A stretch of 15,691 nt of DNA from Bacteroidales bacterium (GTDB lineage: Bacteria; Bacteroidota; Bacteroidia; Bacteroidales; UBA1556). Below are positions 7,573 to 14,150 of this stretch, one piece after another. Below the pieces are notes generated by a model. The model worked only from the letters and a program-made list of their open reading frames with translations, was not told the DNA's origin and did not search any database. Both the position numbers and the translations under genes were made by a program. The stretch spans positions 5,579 to 21,269 of the forward strand of contig JAOZSY010000021.1 in NCBI GenBank assembly GCA_029939445.1. Direction: 5' to 3'. Position 1 is the first letter of the stretch; each line of letters starts with the position of its first letter.

Positions 7573-8760
7573 TTATTCCTCTTGCTGCTCATCGGTTTTT
7601 ATATAATTAATTTCGGCAAAAGGAAACCAATCATCAAGCGATTTTCTAACATCCTTTTCAAGAGTCTTTTTAGGAACTTCAAGATATTTCATATCTTTCA
7701 TATTACTCATACCTTCAGGCATAAACTCCAATGGATTATTCGATAAATAAAGCTTCTCAAGGTTCAGAAGATATGCAAACTCCTCTGGCAACTCTTGAAT
7801 TTGATTATATCTTAGGTCAAATGATTCGAGCTGAACAAGGCCTCCAATTTCTCTTGGTAAAAATGCAATTTCGTTATGAGATAAATCTAATTCCCAAAGT
7901 ACTTTAAGCTCACCAATATTTTTTGGAAGCTTATTTATTTTACAATTCGATAATGTTAATGAATTTAAGAATCTTACACCCTTTAATGTTTCAATAACAT
8001 CTGGCAGCTTAAGCTTATCGTTATTACTTAAATCTATAGATTGCAATCTGTCGAATAATTTCACTTCCTCTGGCACTCTAGAAAATTTATTATCCTTAAG
8101 AATTAATTCCATAATATTCTTATTCTGAGAAATAAATTTAAAACTAGTGTCCCATGCCATTGCAGGATTTGAGCTTAAATCAAGAGATCTTAGCCCTGCC
8201 AAATTTGCTACTTCAAAAGGTATGGTATCAAGGTTAAGATGACTCAAATCAAGACTTTCAAGACTTAGTATTCTTGCCAAAGGAGTAAATACTACTTTAA
8301 GGTCGAGATATTTACAACCCGCTAGGCTAACTTTTAATAATTGAAAGTCCTTAAGGTTTTCAGGAATGGTTTTTAATGGATTATATCCTGCATATATTTC
8401 TTCAAGGTTCTCAAAATTGCGATCATCAGAAGTATCAAAAAATAAATTTTCAATATTATTATGATCAATATACAATCTCTGTAATTTTCTTAGTTTTCTA
8501 AGACCCTCTGGAAGCTCATATATCTGATTATCAGAAACTATTAGTACCTGTAGATTTCTAAATCGATATACATTTTTAGGAATTTCTGTTAGCCCTTGGC
8601 TCGATAGGTCTAAAATAACAACTTCTCCAGAATTTTTCAATGCTTTCTCAAAGTCGGTATAAACTTCTTGCTTTTCTAATTCTTCTTCAGTTAATAACGA
8701 TTGAGCAATGGCTATGGACGATAATATCAATAAAAAACTTAATGTAAGTATACGTAACAT
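7573..8760 (-). CDS. Secreted leucine-rich-repeat protein
   Basis: A 395-residue exported protein. Residues 1-20 form a signal peptide ending AIAQ. From about residue 46 to 362 there are roughly 13 repeats of about 23 residues with the pattern L..L.LS.N.I..LP, for example LDLSSQGLTEIP (50-61), LDLSHNEIAFLP (291-302) and LYLSNNPLEFMP (337-348). Several middle repeats (about 100-160) are irregular. A short C-terminal cap (LEKDVRKSLDDWFPFAEINY) and an acidic tail follow. There is no lipobox, transmembrane anchor or T9SS sorting domain, so a periplasmic location is most likely. Such repeats bind proteins; the partner is unknown. A TAnnTTTG promoter candidate lies at 8801-8808, back to back with the pgk promoter, and the basic lipoprotein gene follows in the same direction. 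Confidence 0.88.
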   Translation of the reverse strand: MLRILTLSFLLILSSIAIAQSLLTEEELEKQEVYTDFEKALKNSGEVVILDLSSQGLTEIPKNVYRFRNLQVLIVSDNQIYELPEGLRKLRKLQRLYIDHNNIENLFFDTSDDRNFENLEEIYAGYNPLKTIPENLKDFQLLKVSLAGCKYLDLKVVFTPLARILSLESLDLSHLNLDTIPFEVANLAGLRSLDLSSNPAMAWDTSFKFISQNKNIMELILKDNKFSRVPEEVKLFDRLQSIDLSNNDKLKLPDVIETLKGVRFLNSLTLSNCKINKLPKNIGELKVLWELDLSHNEIAFLPREIGGLVQLESFDLRYNQIQELPEEFAYLLNLEKLYLSNNPLEFMPEGMSNMKDMKYLEVPKKTLEKDVRKSLDDWFPFAEINYIKTDEQQEE

Positions 8761-8800
8761 AATGTGATCTTAGATTTGTAAACGATAAAATATGAAAAGT

Positions 8801-8838
8801 CAAAGCTATGAAAAATTATGATACTATTTAATAGCAAT
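8801..8838 (-). promoter_or_regulatory. Putative promoter of the leucine-rich-repeat gene
   Basis: TAGCTTTG on the minus strand (8808-8801) matches the -7 element TAnnTTTG exactly, 40 bases before the ATG. The nearest upstream TTG is again in ATTGCT (8838-8833), 26 bp away, the same motif and spacing as ahead of the C25 peptidase gene. It abuts the divergent pgk promoter. Confidence 0.45.
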
Positions 8839-8839
8839 C

Positions 8840-8870
8840 TTGCAATAATTGCGTTAGAATGTTATCTTTG
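8840..8870 (+). promoter_or_regulatory. Putative pgk promoter
   Basis: TTG (8840-8842), a 20-bp spacer and TATCTTTG (8863-8870) fit the Bacteroidota TTG / TAnnTTTG promoter. The start point would fall near 8877, leaving an AT-rich leader of about 105 bases before the pgk ATG. I see no riboswitch-like structure in that leader. Confidence 0.65.
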
Positions 8871-8960
8871 CATACTATTAATATTATAGTGCATTTATTA
8901 TCTACATAAACTAATAGATACTAATGTAATTTAGCTCTAATATATATTGGAATAAAAAAA

Positions 8961-8987
8961 ACATACGAAACATACGAAACATATGAA
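8961..8987 (+). repeat. Three tandem copies of a 9-bp unit spanning the pgk start codon
   Basis: The unit acatacgaa occurs at 8961-8969 and 8970-8978, followed by acatatgaa at 8979-8987. The single C-to-T difference in the third copy makes the ATG (8983-8985) that starts pgk. The first two copies therefore lie in the leader, and the third supplies the start codon and most of the second codon. Confidence 0.9.
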
Positions 8988-10173
8988 ATCAATTAAGGAA
9001 ATTAGTCTTAAAGGCAAGAAGGTAATAGTGCGAGTGGATTTTAATGTGCCATTAAACGACCAGCAAGAGATAACCGACAATACAAGAATAATTGGTGCAT
9101 TGCCAACAATTCAGAAATTAGTTGATGATGGAGCAGCGGTGATACTAATGTCGCATTTAGGTCGTCCGAAAGGCGAAAAGATTGCTAAGTATTCATTACA
9201 GCCTATTGCCAAGGAGTTGGCAAAACTTATTGGCAAACCTATAAAGTTTGTTAGCGAAGTATTATCTCAAGGAGTAAAGAAAACTGCATCTGAACTTGAG
9301 GATGGTGATATTATGCTATTGGAAAACCTTCGTTATTGCCCAGGCGAAACAAAAGGTGATGAAAATATGGCTAAAGAATTGGCCTCACTTGCTGACGTAT
9401 ATGTTAACGACGCCTTTGGTACAGCACACCGACGTCATGCTTCTACTGCTGTAATAGCAGAATTTTTTCCTAATAACAAATACTTTGGATTCCTTATGGA
9501 GCACGAAGTTAAAAATTTAGAAAGAGCATTAAATACTAAAGAAAATCCATATACAGCAGTAATTGGTGGCGCTAAGGTTTCCTCAAAAATTGATATCATT
9601 AGAAACCTTATTCCTAAGGTTGACAATATGATAATTGGTGGTGGCATGAGTTTTACTTTTATAAAAGCTATGGGTGGCGAGATTGGAAGTTCGCTTTATG
9701 AAGAAGATAAACTTGAACTTGCCAGCGAAATTCTTAACGAAATGGTTCTTGCGGGAGTTAATATTTACCTACCTACTGATGTAATTGCTGCTGACAAATT
9801 TGATAATAACGCTAACTATAAAGTTGTTGACTCAAACAAAATTGATGATGGATGGATGGGCTTAGATATTGGGCCTGAAAGCCTTAAGCGATTTGCAACG
9901 GCAGTAAAAGATAGCCGTGTTGTACTTTGGAATGGCCCAATGGGCGTTTTCGAAATGGATAATTTTAGTAAAGGAACTAAAGGAGTAGCAATAGCCGTTG
10001 CTGCAGCAAGTACTTCAGGTGCATTTACTGCAATTGGTGGTGGCGACTCAGTAGCTGCTATTAATAAATATGACCTTGGAGATATGCTTAGCTATGTTTC
10101 AACTGGTGGCGGGGCTATGCTCGAATACTTAGAAGGCAAAGTATTGCCAGGAATTGAAGCTATTGAAAAATAG
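8983..10173 (+). CDS. pgk: Phosphoglycerate kinase
   Basis: A 396-residue cytosolic glycolytic enzyme that transfers phosphate from 1,3-bisphosphoglycerate to ADP. It is the usual bacterial length and all landmark blocks are present in order: VDFNVPLN near the N terminus, SHLGRPKG, LLENLRYCPGETKGD, NDAFGTAHRRHAST (3-phosphoglycerate site), GGAKVSSKI, IGGGMSFTFI, DIGPES, LWNGPMGVFE and the nucleotide-binding GGGDSVAAI and STGGGAMLEYLEG. No lesions are seen. The start at 8983 gives the standard N terminus (MKSIKEISLKGKKVIVRVDFN-type) and sits in a tandem repeat. The gene has its own promoter candidate. No terminator is seen in the 100 bases before the next gene, so read-through into the ytxH-like group is possible. 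Confidence 0.98.
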   Translation: MKSIKEISLKGKKVIVRVDFNVPLNDQQEITDNTRIIGALPTIQKLVDDGAAVILMSHLGRPKGEKIAKYSLQPIAKELAKLIGKPIKFVSEVLSQGVKKTASELEDGDIMLLENLRYCPGETKGDENMAKELASLADVYVNDAFGTAHRRHASTAVIAEFFPNNKYFGFLMEHEVKNLERALNTKENPYTAVIGGAKVSSKIDIIRNLIPKVDNMIIGGGMSFTFIKAMGGEIGSSLYEEDKLELASEILNEMVLAGVNIYLPTDVIAADKFDNNANYKVVDSNKIDDGWMGLDIGPESLKRFATAVKDSRVVLWNGPMGVFEMDNFSKGTKGVAIAVAAASTSGAFTAIGGGDSVAAINKYDLGDMLSYVSTGGGAMLEYLEGKVLPGIEAIEK

Positions 10174-10273
10174 GCTTTATAAAATATATTGGGTATTGCA
10201 TTAAAAAACTATAACCTTTTCATAATAAAATCGTAATAGTTGGATTATATATAGATTAAAAAACAAATATGGT

Positions 10274-10660
10274 ATGAGTGATAATTCAAAAAGCTTAAGA
10301 AATTTCCTAATTGGTGCCATTACAGGTGCTGCTGCAGGTGTAGCAATAGGGCTATTATTAGCTCCCGAAAAAGGAGAGGCTACTCGCGAAAAATTAGCCA
10401 ATAAACTAAACGACCTTGAGGATGAAATGCTTGATAAAGTAAATGATTTTATTGATGTTGTAAGCGAAAAAGGAGTAGAGTTTGCTGCTGATATTAAAGA
10501 GAAAGCTGCTGATGCTACTGAAAAGGGAGCAGAATATGCTAGTAAAGCAAAAGAGAAAGCTGCTGGAGTTACAATAAGTGCTGAAGAAATTGCCAATGAT
10601 ATGAAAGAAATGGCAGAAGAAGCACTAAAGAATTCTAAAAACAAAGCTAAGGAGGTATAA
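10274..10660 (+). CDS. YtxH-domain protein
   Basis: A 128-residue protein of the YtxH (general-stress-type) family. A glycine- and alanine-rich N-terminal hydrophobic segment (FLIGAITGAAAGVAIGLLLA, residues 11-30) is followed by PEKGEATREKL, the family's typical junction, and then a long Ala/Lys/Glu-rich amphipathic helix to the end (AADIKEKAADATEKGAEY and similar). It is probably anchored in the inner membrane by the single segment, with the helix in the cytoplasm. The nearby ATG at 10269 is unusable because its third codon is a stop, which fixes the start at 10274. The gene begins a tight three-gene set: two bases separate it from the holin-like gene, whose Shine-Dalgarno sequence lies inside its last codons. 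Its precise role is not known. Confidence 0.85.
   Translation: MSDNSKSLRNFLIGAITGAAAGVAIGLLLAPEKGEATREKLANKLNDLEDEMLDKVNDFIDVVSEKGVEFAADIKEKAADATEKGAEYASKAKEKAAGVTISAEEIANDMKEMAEEALKNSKNKAKEV
10649..10656 (+). promoter_or_regulatory. Perfect Shine-Dalgarno sequence for the holin-like gene
   Basis: AAGGAGGT ends six bases before the ATG at 10663, an ideal ribosome binding site. It lies within the Lys-Glu-Val codons that end the ytxH-like gene. I see no comparable site ahead of the other genes in this window, which have A-rich leaders. Confidence 0.85.
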
Positions 10661-10662
10661 AT

Positions 10663-11280
10663 ATGAGCTTTTCTGATTCAGAGAATCCAATTAACGAATT
10701 GCCAAATCAAATTAAAGAATCAATAAATGCAAAAATTGATTTATATAGTTTGTTTTTGACAAAAAAACTAAGCCGCTTAGTTCCTCTTTTTGTATTAGGG
10801 CTAATTCTCGGTTTTATATTCTTATTTCTAACTCTTTTTCTTTCTCATGCATTTATTGCTTGGTACGAAGATTATATTGGACGAGCTTCAACTGCCGCCT
10901 TGATTGTTAGTGGTTTCTACTTATTGGTAGGGCTTATTATATTCATATTTAGAAAACAATTATTGTACATCCCTATTCAAAAAGGAATAGTTGGAGAATT
11001 AAGCTTTAAAGATATTCATCCTTCTACCGAAATTGGAAAGATATCTTGTATGGAAGACTTAAACACTGCACTTGAAAACGCCCAAATTAAAAGTGAACAA
11101 ACCGATAGCGAATTAGGATTTGCCGTTGAAGAGTCTAAAGAATATTTCTCTTTTGATTCCATTAAAACTAGGTTTTTTACAAATATTGTAGAAAATCCTA
11201 AGCCACTAATCGGAGCTGTATTACAGTCTATTATGACTTTCCAGAGTTTTAAATCTAAAAGAAAAAGACGAAAACAATAA
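10663..11280 (+). CDS. Holin-superfamily-III-like (phage_holin_3_6 type) membrane protein
   Basis: A 205-residue membrane protein with two hydrophobic segments, about residues 39-65 (LVPLFVLGLILGFIFLFLTL then FL) and 77-97 (AALIVSGFYLLVGLIIFIF), separated by a short loop with WYEDYIG. This is the pattern of the chromosomal 'phage holin family' proteins that accompany YtxH-like genes in many Bacteroidota. The C-terminal half is soluble and charged, ending in a basic KSKRKRRKQ tail, likely cytoplasmic. No phage genes are nearby, so the name reflects fold resemblance, not lysis. Its stop codon overlaps the start of the PhnA-domain gene by one base (TAATG). The start is fixed by a perfect Shine-Dalgarno sequence. 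An envelope stress or morphology role is inference from partners only. Confidence 0.72.
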   Translation: MSFSDSENPINELPNQIKESINAKIDLYSLFLTKKLSRLVPLFVLGLILGFIFLFLTLFLSHAFIAWYEDYIGRASTAALIVSGFYLLVGLIIFIFRKQLLYIPIQKGIVGELSFKDIHPSTEIGKISCMEDLNTALENAQIKSEQTDSELGFAVEESKEYFSFDSIKTRFFTNIVENPKPLIGAVLQSIMTFQSFKSKRKRRKQ

Positions 11281-11849
11281 TGGTAAAAGAACTTGAAAAA
11301 CGTAGTGGATCGAAGTGTGAGCTTTGTGGATCTATAAATAATTTGGGAGCATATAAAATTCCTCCAATTGAAAGTGATGATATTGCAAAAAGCATATATA
11401 TATGCGAAAACTGCAAAACACAAATTGAGGATAATGATAAAGTTGACGTAATTCATTGGCGCTGCCTAAATGATACTATGTGGAGCGAAGTGCCTGCGGT
11501 ACAAGTAATGGCATGGAGAATGCTAAGTCGATTAAAATCTCATGGATGGCCAAACGATTTGCTCGAAATGCTATATCTTGACGAAGAAACCTTGGCTTGG
11601 GCAAAAAGTAATGGTGACGGGGAAGAAGATAAGCCTAAGCATATTGATAGCAATGGCAATATTCTTCAGAATGGCGATACTGTTTTACTAACTCAAACTT
11701 TAAATGTAAAAGGCTCTAGTATAAATGCAAAGCGAGGTACTGCTGTTCGCAGGATTAGACTTGTGGAAGATGAGCCTACACAAATTGAAGGAAAAGTTGA
11801 AGGACAACAGATTGTTATCTTAACTAAGTTTGTTAAGAAGAGTTTGTAA
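11280..11849 (+). CDS. PhnA-domain zinc-ribbon protein
   Basis: A 189-residue cytosolic protein with an N-terminal zinc ribbon (C13 and C16 in CELC; C42 and C45 in CENC) and a C-terminal PhnA domain (about 122-187: DSNGNILQNGDTVLLTQTL, NVKGSS, KRGTAVRRIRLVEDE, VILTKFVKK). Between them lies a helical segment (about 60-115) with HWRCLNDTMWSEVPAVQVMAWRML-like sequence. The family is named after an E. coli gene near phosphonate genes; a role in phosphonate use is not generally supported, and no phosphonate genes occur here. The ATG overlaps the preceding stop as TAATG, so translation is probably coupled to the holin-like gene. A terminator follows at 11873-11913. Domain call is firm; biochemical function is unknown. 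Confidence 0.88.
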   Translation: MVKELEKRSGSKCELCGSINNLGAYKIPPIESDDIAKSIYICENCKTQIEDNDKVDVIHWRCLNDTMWSEVPAVQVMAWRMLSRLKSHGWPNDLLEMLYLDEETLAWAKSNGDGEEDKPKHIDSNGNILQNGDTVLLTQTLNVKGSSINAKRGTAVRRIRLVEDEPTQIEGKVEGQQIVILTKFVKKSL

Positions 11850-11872
11850 TCTAAAATTAAGAAAATACTAAT

Positions 11873-11913
11873 AAAAAATGCCGAAATCAAATTATGATTT
11901 CGGCATTTTTTTT
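11873..11913. terminator. Bidirectional intrinsic terminator between the PhnA-domain gene and clpX
   Basis: A 17-bp inverted repeat (11873-11889 with 11895-11911, loop of five) has the GC core ATGCCGAAATCA. It is flanked by six A on the left and eight T on the right, so it gives a T-run in both directions. It sits 23 bases after the PhnA-domain gene stop and 15 bases after the clpX stop, serving both convergent units. Confidence 0.9.
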
Positions 11914-11928
11914 GAAATTGAAAAAATC

Positions 11929-13170
11929 CTATAGAGCCGATAACTTGGCAAAGTTAGTTTTCTCTAGCTGAGCTTTAGCATATTTACCATCAACAACCAA
12001 TTTCTTAACCTTATTATCCGAAGGTAGAGTAAACATTGCCTCTGTAAGAATTGCCTCCACAATTGAGCGCAAACCACGAGCACCTAGTTTAAACTCTATC
12101 GCTTTATCAACAATATAATCATTACCACTTTCCTTAAAAACAATCTCAATTCCATCCATTTCGAATAACTTATGAAACTGCTTAGAAAGAGAATTCCTAG
12201 GCTCACTAATTATACGTTTTAAAGTTTCCTTAGTAAGTGGATGAAGGTAAGTAAGCATAGGTAAACGTCCTACAATTTCAGGAATAAGACCAAAGCTACG
12301 AACATCTAATGGAGATATATATTGCAGCAAATTATCTTTATCAATTACATCGGTTCCTTTTTTATTATAACCAATTACATTGGTATTTATTCTGCTAGCA
12401 ATTTTGCGCTCGATACCATCAAAAGCACCACCAACAATAAATAATATATTCTTAGTATTCACTTTTATCATTTTCTGATCGGGGTGCTTACGCCCTCCTT
12501 GTGGTGGAACATTTACTTCCGAGCCCTCAAGAAGCTTTAATAAAGCCTGCTGCACACCTTCGCCACTAACATCACGAGTTATTGAAGGATTATCACTTTT
12601 ACGAGCAATCTTATCTATTTCGTCAATAAAAACAATGCCTCGCTCTGCTGCTTCAACATTATAATCTGAAGCTTGTAGCAGTTTTACTAATACATTCTCC
12701 ACATCTTCGCCAACATAACCCGCCTCGGTAAGTACGGTAGCATCAGCAATACAAAATGGCACATCAAGCATTTTGGCAATAGTACGAGCTATTAATGTTT
12801 TACCTGTTCCTGTTTCTCCTACCAATAATATATTCGACTTTTCAATCTCAACATCATCCTTATTCTTACGATGGATCATATTGTAATTGATACGCTTATA
12901 GTGATTATAAACTGCTACCGAAATAACTCGTTTTGCCTCATCCTGCCCAATAACATATTCATCCAGATAACTCTTAATATCAATAGGTCTCATCAATTTA
13001 AGCTCTTTAGCACCCGAGCCCTTTTTACTAGCAACCTCCTCACCTATTATATCTTTTGCTTGGTCTACACAATGCTCACATATATGTCCTTCAATACCCG
13101 AAATCAAAATTTGAACATCCTTACGCTTTCTACCACAAAAGGAACATACATCGTCTTTTTTATTTGCCAT
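11929..13170 (-). CDS. clpX: ATP-dependent Clp protease ATP-binding subunit ClpX
   Basis: A 413-residue AAA+ unfoldase that feeds tagged or damaged proteins into ClpP. The N-terminal zinc domain has C9, C12, C31 and C34. The ATPase core shows Walker A GETGTGKT (118-125), pore loop GYVGED (151-156), Walker B VFIDEID (180-186), [11 protein letters not shown] with the arginine finger R302, and sensor-2 GARGLR (363-368). The ClpP-docking loop reads VIGYN (265-269), where E. coli has IGF. The length is normal and there are no lesions. It follows clpP on the same strand with 118 bases between, containing a -7 element match but no visible terminator, so it may be transcribed both with clpP and alone. 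It ends at a shared bidirectional terminator. Confidence 0.98.
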   Translation of the reverse strand: MANKKDDVCSFCGRKRKDVQILISGIEGHICEHCVDQAKDIIGEEVASKKGSGAKELKLMRPIDIKSYLDEYVIGQDEAKRVISVAVYNHYKRINYNMIHRKNKDDVEIEKSNILLVGETGTGKTLIARTIAKMLDVPFCIADATVLTEAGYVGEDVENVLVKLLQASDYNVEAAERGIVFIDEIDKIARKSDNPSITRDVSGEGVQQALLKLLEGSEVNVPPQGGRKHPDQKMIKVNTKNILFIVGGAFDGIERKIASRINTNVIGYNKKGTDVIDKDNLLQYISPLDVRSFGLIPEIVGRLPMLTYLHPLTKETLKRIISEPRNSLSKQFHKLFEMDGIEIVFKESGNDYIVDKAIEFKLGARGLRSIVEAILTEAMFTLPSDNKVKKLVVDGKYAKAQLEKTNFAKLSAL

Positions 13171-13204
13171 CTTTTCTTTTATTTCTACTCATTAAAAGCT
13201 ATAC

Positions 13205-13212
13205 CAAAAATA
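13205..13212 (-). promoter_or_regulatory. Putative -7 element upstream of clpX
   Basis: TATTTTTG on the minus strand (13212-13205) fits TAnnTTTG, 34 bases before the clpX ATG. No TTG is found at a normal upstream spacing. The background is very AT-rich, so this is weaker than the tpx and pgk promoters. Confidence 0.35.
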
Positions 13213-13288
13213 TTTAGCAAGCTATTTTAATGATTATTATATTAGTTCATTTGCATATGTATTATAAACAAATAAACCTATGATAATA

Positions 13289-13960
13289 TTACTTTCTCTT
13301 AAGAATTTCGTCAATCATACCATACTTTAAAGCCTCTTCAGCAGTCATCCAATAATCGCGGTCTGAGTCTTTCCAAACTTGCTTATAAGTTTTATTAGAG
13401 TGAGTCGATATTATTTCATAAAGCTCTTTCTTAAGCTTCTGAATTTCGTTATGAGTAATCTCAATATCCGAAGCTTGCCCCGAAACACCACCCATAGGTT
13501 GGTGAATTAATACCCTTGAATGAGGAAGAGCCGAACGACGTCCTTTTTCGCCAGCACATAATAATACAGCACCCATAGATGCTGCCATTCCTGTACAAAT
13601 TGTAGCCACACTAGGTTTAATATATTGCATAGTATCATAAATACCTAAACCTGCATATACAGAGCCTCCAGGAGTATTAAGATATATTTGAATATCCTTA
13701 GTTGCATCTACTGATTCTAGAAATAACAACTGTGCTTGAATTATATTTGCAACATAATCATCAATTGGTACTCCCAAGAAAATAATACGGTCCATCATTA
13801 ATCTCGAAAACACATCCATACTTGCAACATTAAGTTGACGCTCTTCTATAATTGTTGGTGAAATATAATTATTAGATACAGCAGAAGAGTATTGATCAAA
13901 TGCTATACTATTTATACCATGATGCTTAGTAGCATATTTTCTAAATTCGTTATAATCCAT
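13289..13960 (-). CDS. clpP: ATP-dependent Clp protease proteolytic subunit ClpP
   Basis: A 223-residue serine peptidase that forms the barrel chamber of the Clp protease with ClpX. The catalytic triad is S128 (GMAASMG), H153 (LIHQPMGG) and D202 (SDRDYW). The N terminus MDYNEFRKYATKHHGI, followed by SPTIIEERQLNVASMDVFSR, is typical of Bacteroidota ClpP, which carries about 25 more residues than the mature E. coli enzyme. The frame stays open to an ATG at 14020, but I chose 13960: it gives the family N terminus, and a candidate -7 element at 14027-14034 would leave the longer form almost leaderless. The upstream neighbour is tig (190 bases away, with a terminator between) and the downstream neighbour is clpX, a widely conserved order. 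Confidence 0.97.
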   Translation of the reverse strand: MDYNEFRKYATKHHGINSIAFDQYSSAVSNNYISPTIIEERQLNVASMDVFSRLMMDRIIFLGVPIDDYVANIIQAQLLFLESVDATKDIQIYLNTPGGSVYAGLGIYDTMQYIKPSVATICTGMAASMGAVLLCAGEKGRRSALPHSRVLIHQPMGGVSGQASDIEITHNEIQKLKKELYEIISTHSNKTYKQVWKDSDRDYWMTAEEALKYGMIDEILKRK

Positions 13961-14026
13961 TATTGTGTTTTTTATTAAATGATTAATAATGTGAAAGGAA
14001 TATTCACTTTGCCATTTCAATTAATG

Positions 14027-14034
14027 CAAAAATA
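14027..14034 (-). promoter_or_regulatory. Putative -7 element upstream of clpP
   Basis: TATTTTTG on the minus strand (14034-14027) matches TAnnTTTG and would start transcription near 14020, about 60 bases before the chosen ATG. A promoter here is needed because a strong tig terminator lies just upstream. The -33 element is not clear (nearest TTG 28 bp away). Confidence 0.45.
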
Positions 14035-14093
14035 GTGATTTTTATAAACCATTCTACATTTGCAAGAGCATAAAATCCGTTAAAACAAAGCAT

Positions 14094-14124
14094 AAAAAAA
14101 AGCTCACAGTAAATTGTGAGCTTT
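14094..14124 (-). terminator. Intrinsic terminator of tig
   Basis: A 10-bp stem, AAAGCTCACA with TGTGAGCTTT (14099-14108 and 14115-14124, six-base loop), is followed on the minus strand by a run of eight T (complement of 14101-14094, partly within the stem). It begins 26 bases after the tig stop codon and separates tig from clpP-clpX. Confidence 0.87.
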
Positions 14125-14150
14125 ATATATCTATTAATCGACTTGCCTAA

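Noticed and set aside
10201..10644. A 147-codon open frame on the minus strand opposite the ytxH-like gene.
   Set aside because: It mirrors the Ala/Glu/Lys-rich codons of a good family member on the plus strand and has a low-complexity Ser/Ala product.
10663..11280. The holin-like gene as a sign of a prophage.
   Set aside because: No other phage gene, integrase or attachment site is visible, and such proteins are common chromosomal partners of YtxH-like proteins.
11016..11456. A 146-codon open frame on the minus strand across the holin-like and PhnA-domain genes.
   Set aside because: It is antisense to two recognised genes and its product resembles no family.
11280..11849. Phosphonate metabolism from the PhnA name.
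   Set aside because: No phosphonate genes are nearby and the family's link to that pathway is historical.
12871..13230. A 119-codon plus-strand open frame over the start of clpX.
   Set aside because: It lies opposite conserved ClpX codons, so it is a chance frame.
13961..14020. A 20-residue N-terminal extension of ClpP from the ATG at 14020.
   Set aside because: The sequence MKWQSEYSF... is not part of the ClpP family, and a -7 promoter match directly upstream would leave no leader. The ATG at 13960 gives the expected N terminus.
14055..14062. A plus-strand TACATTTG match to the -7 promoter element.
   Set aside because: It has no suitable -33 element and faces the end of tig with no plus-strand gene downstream.
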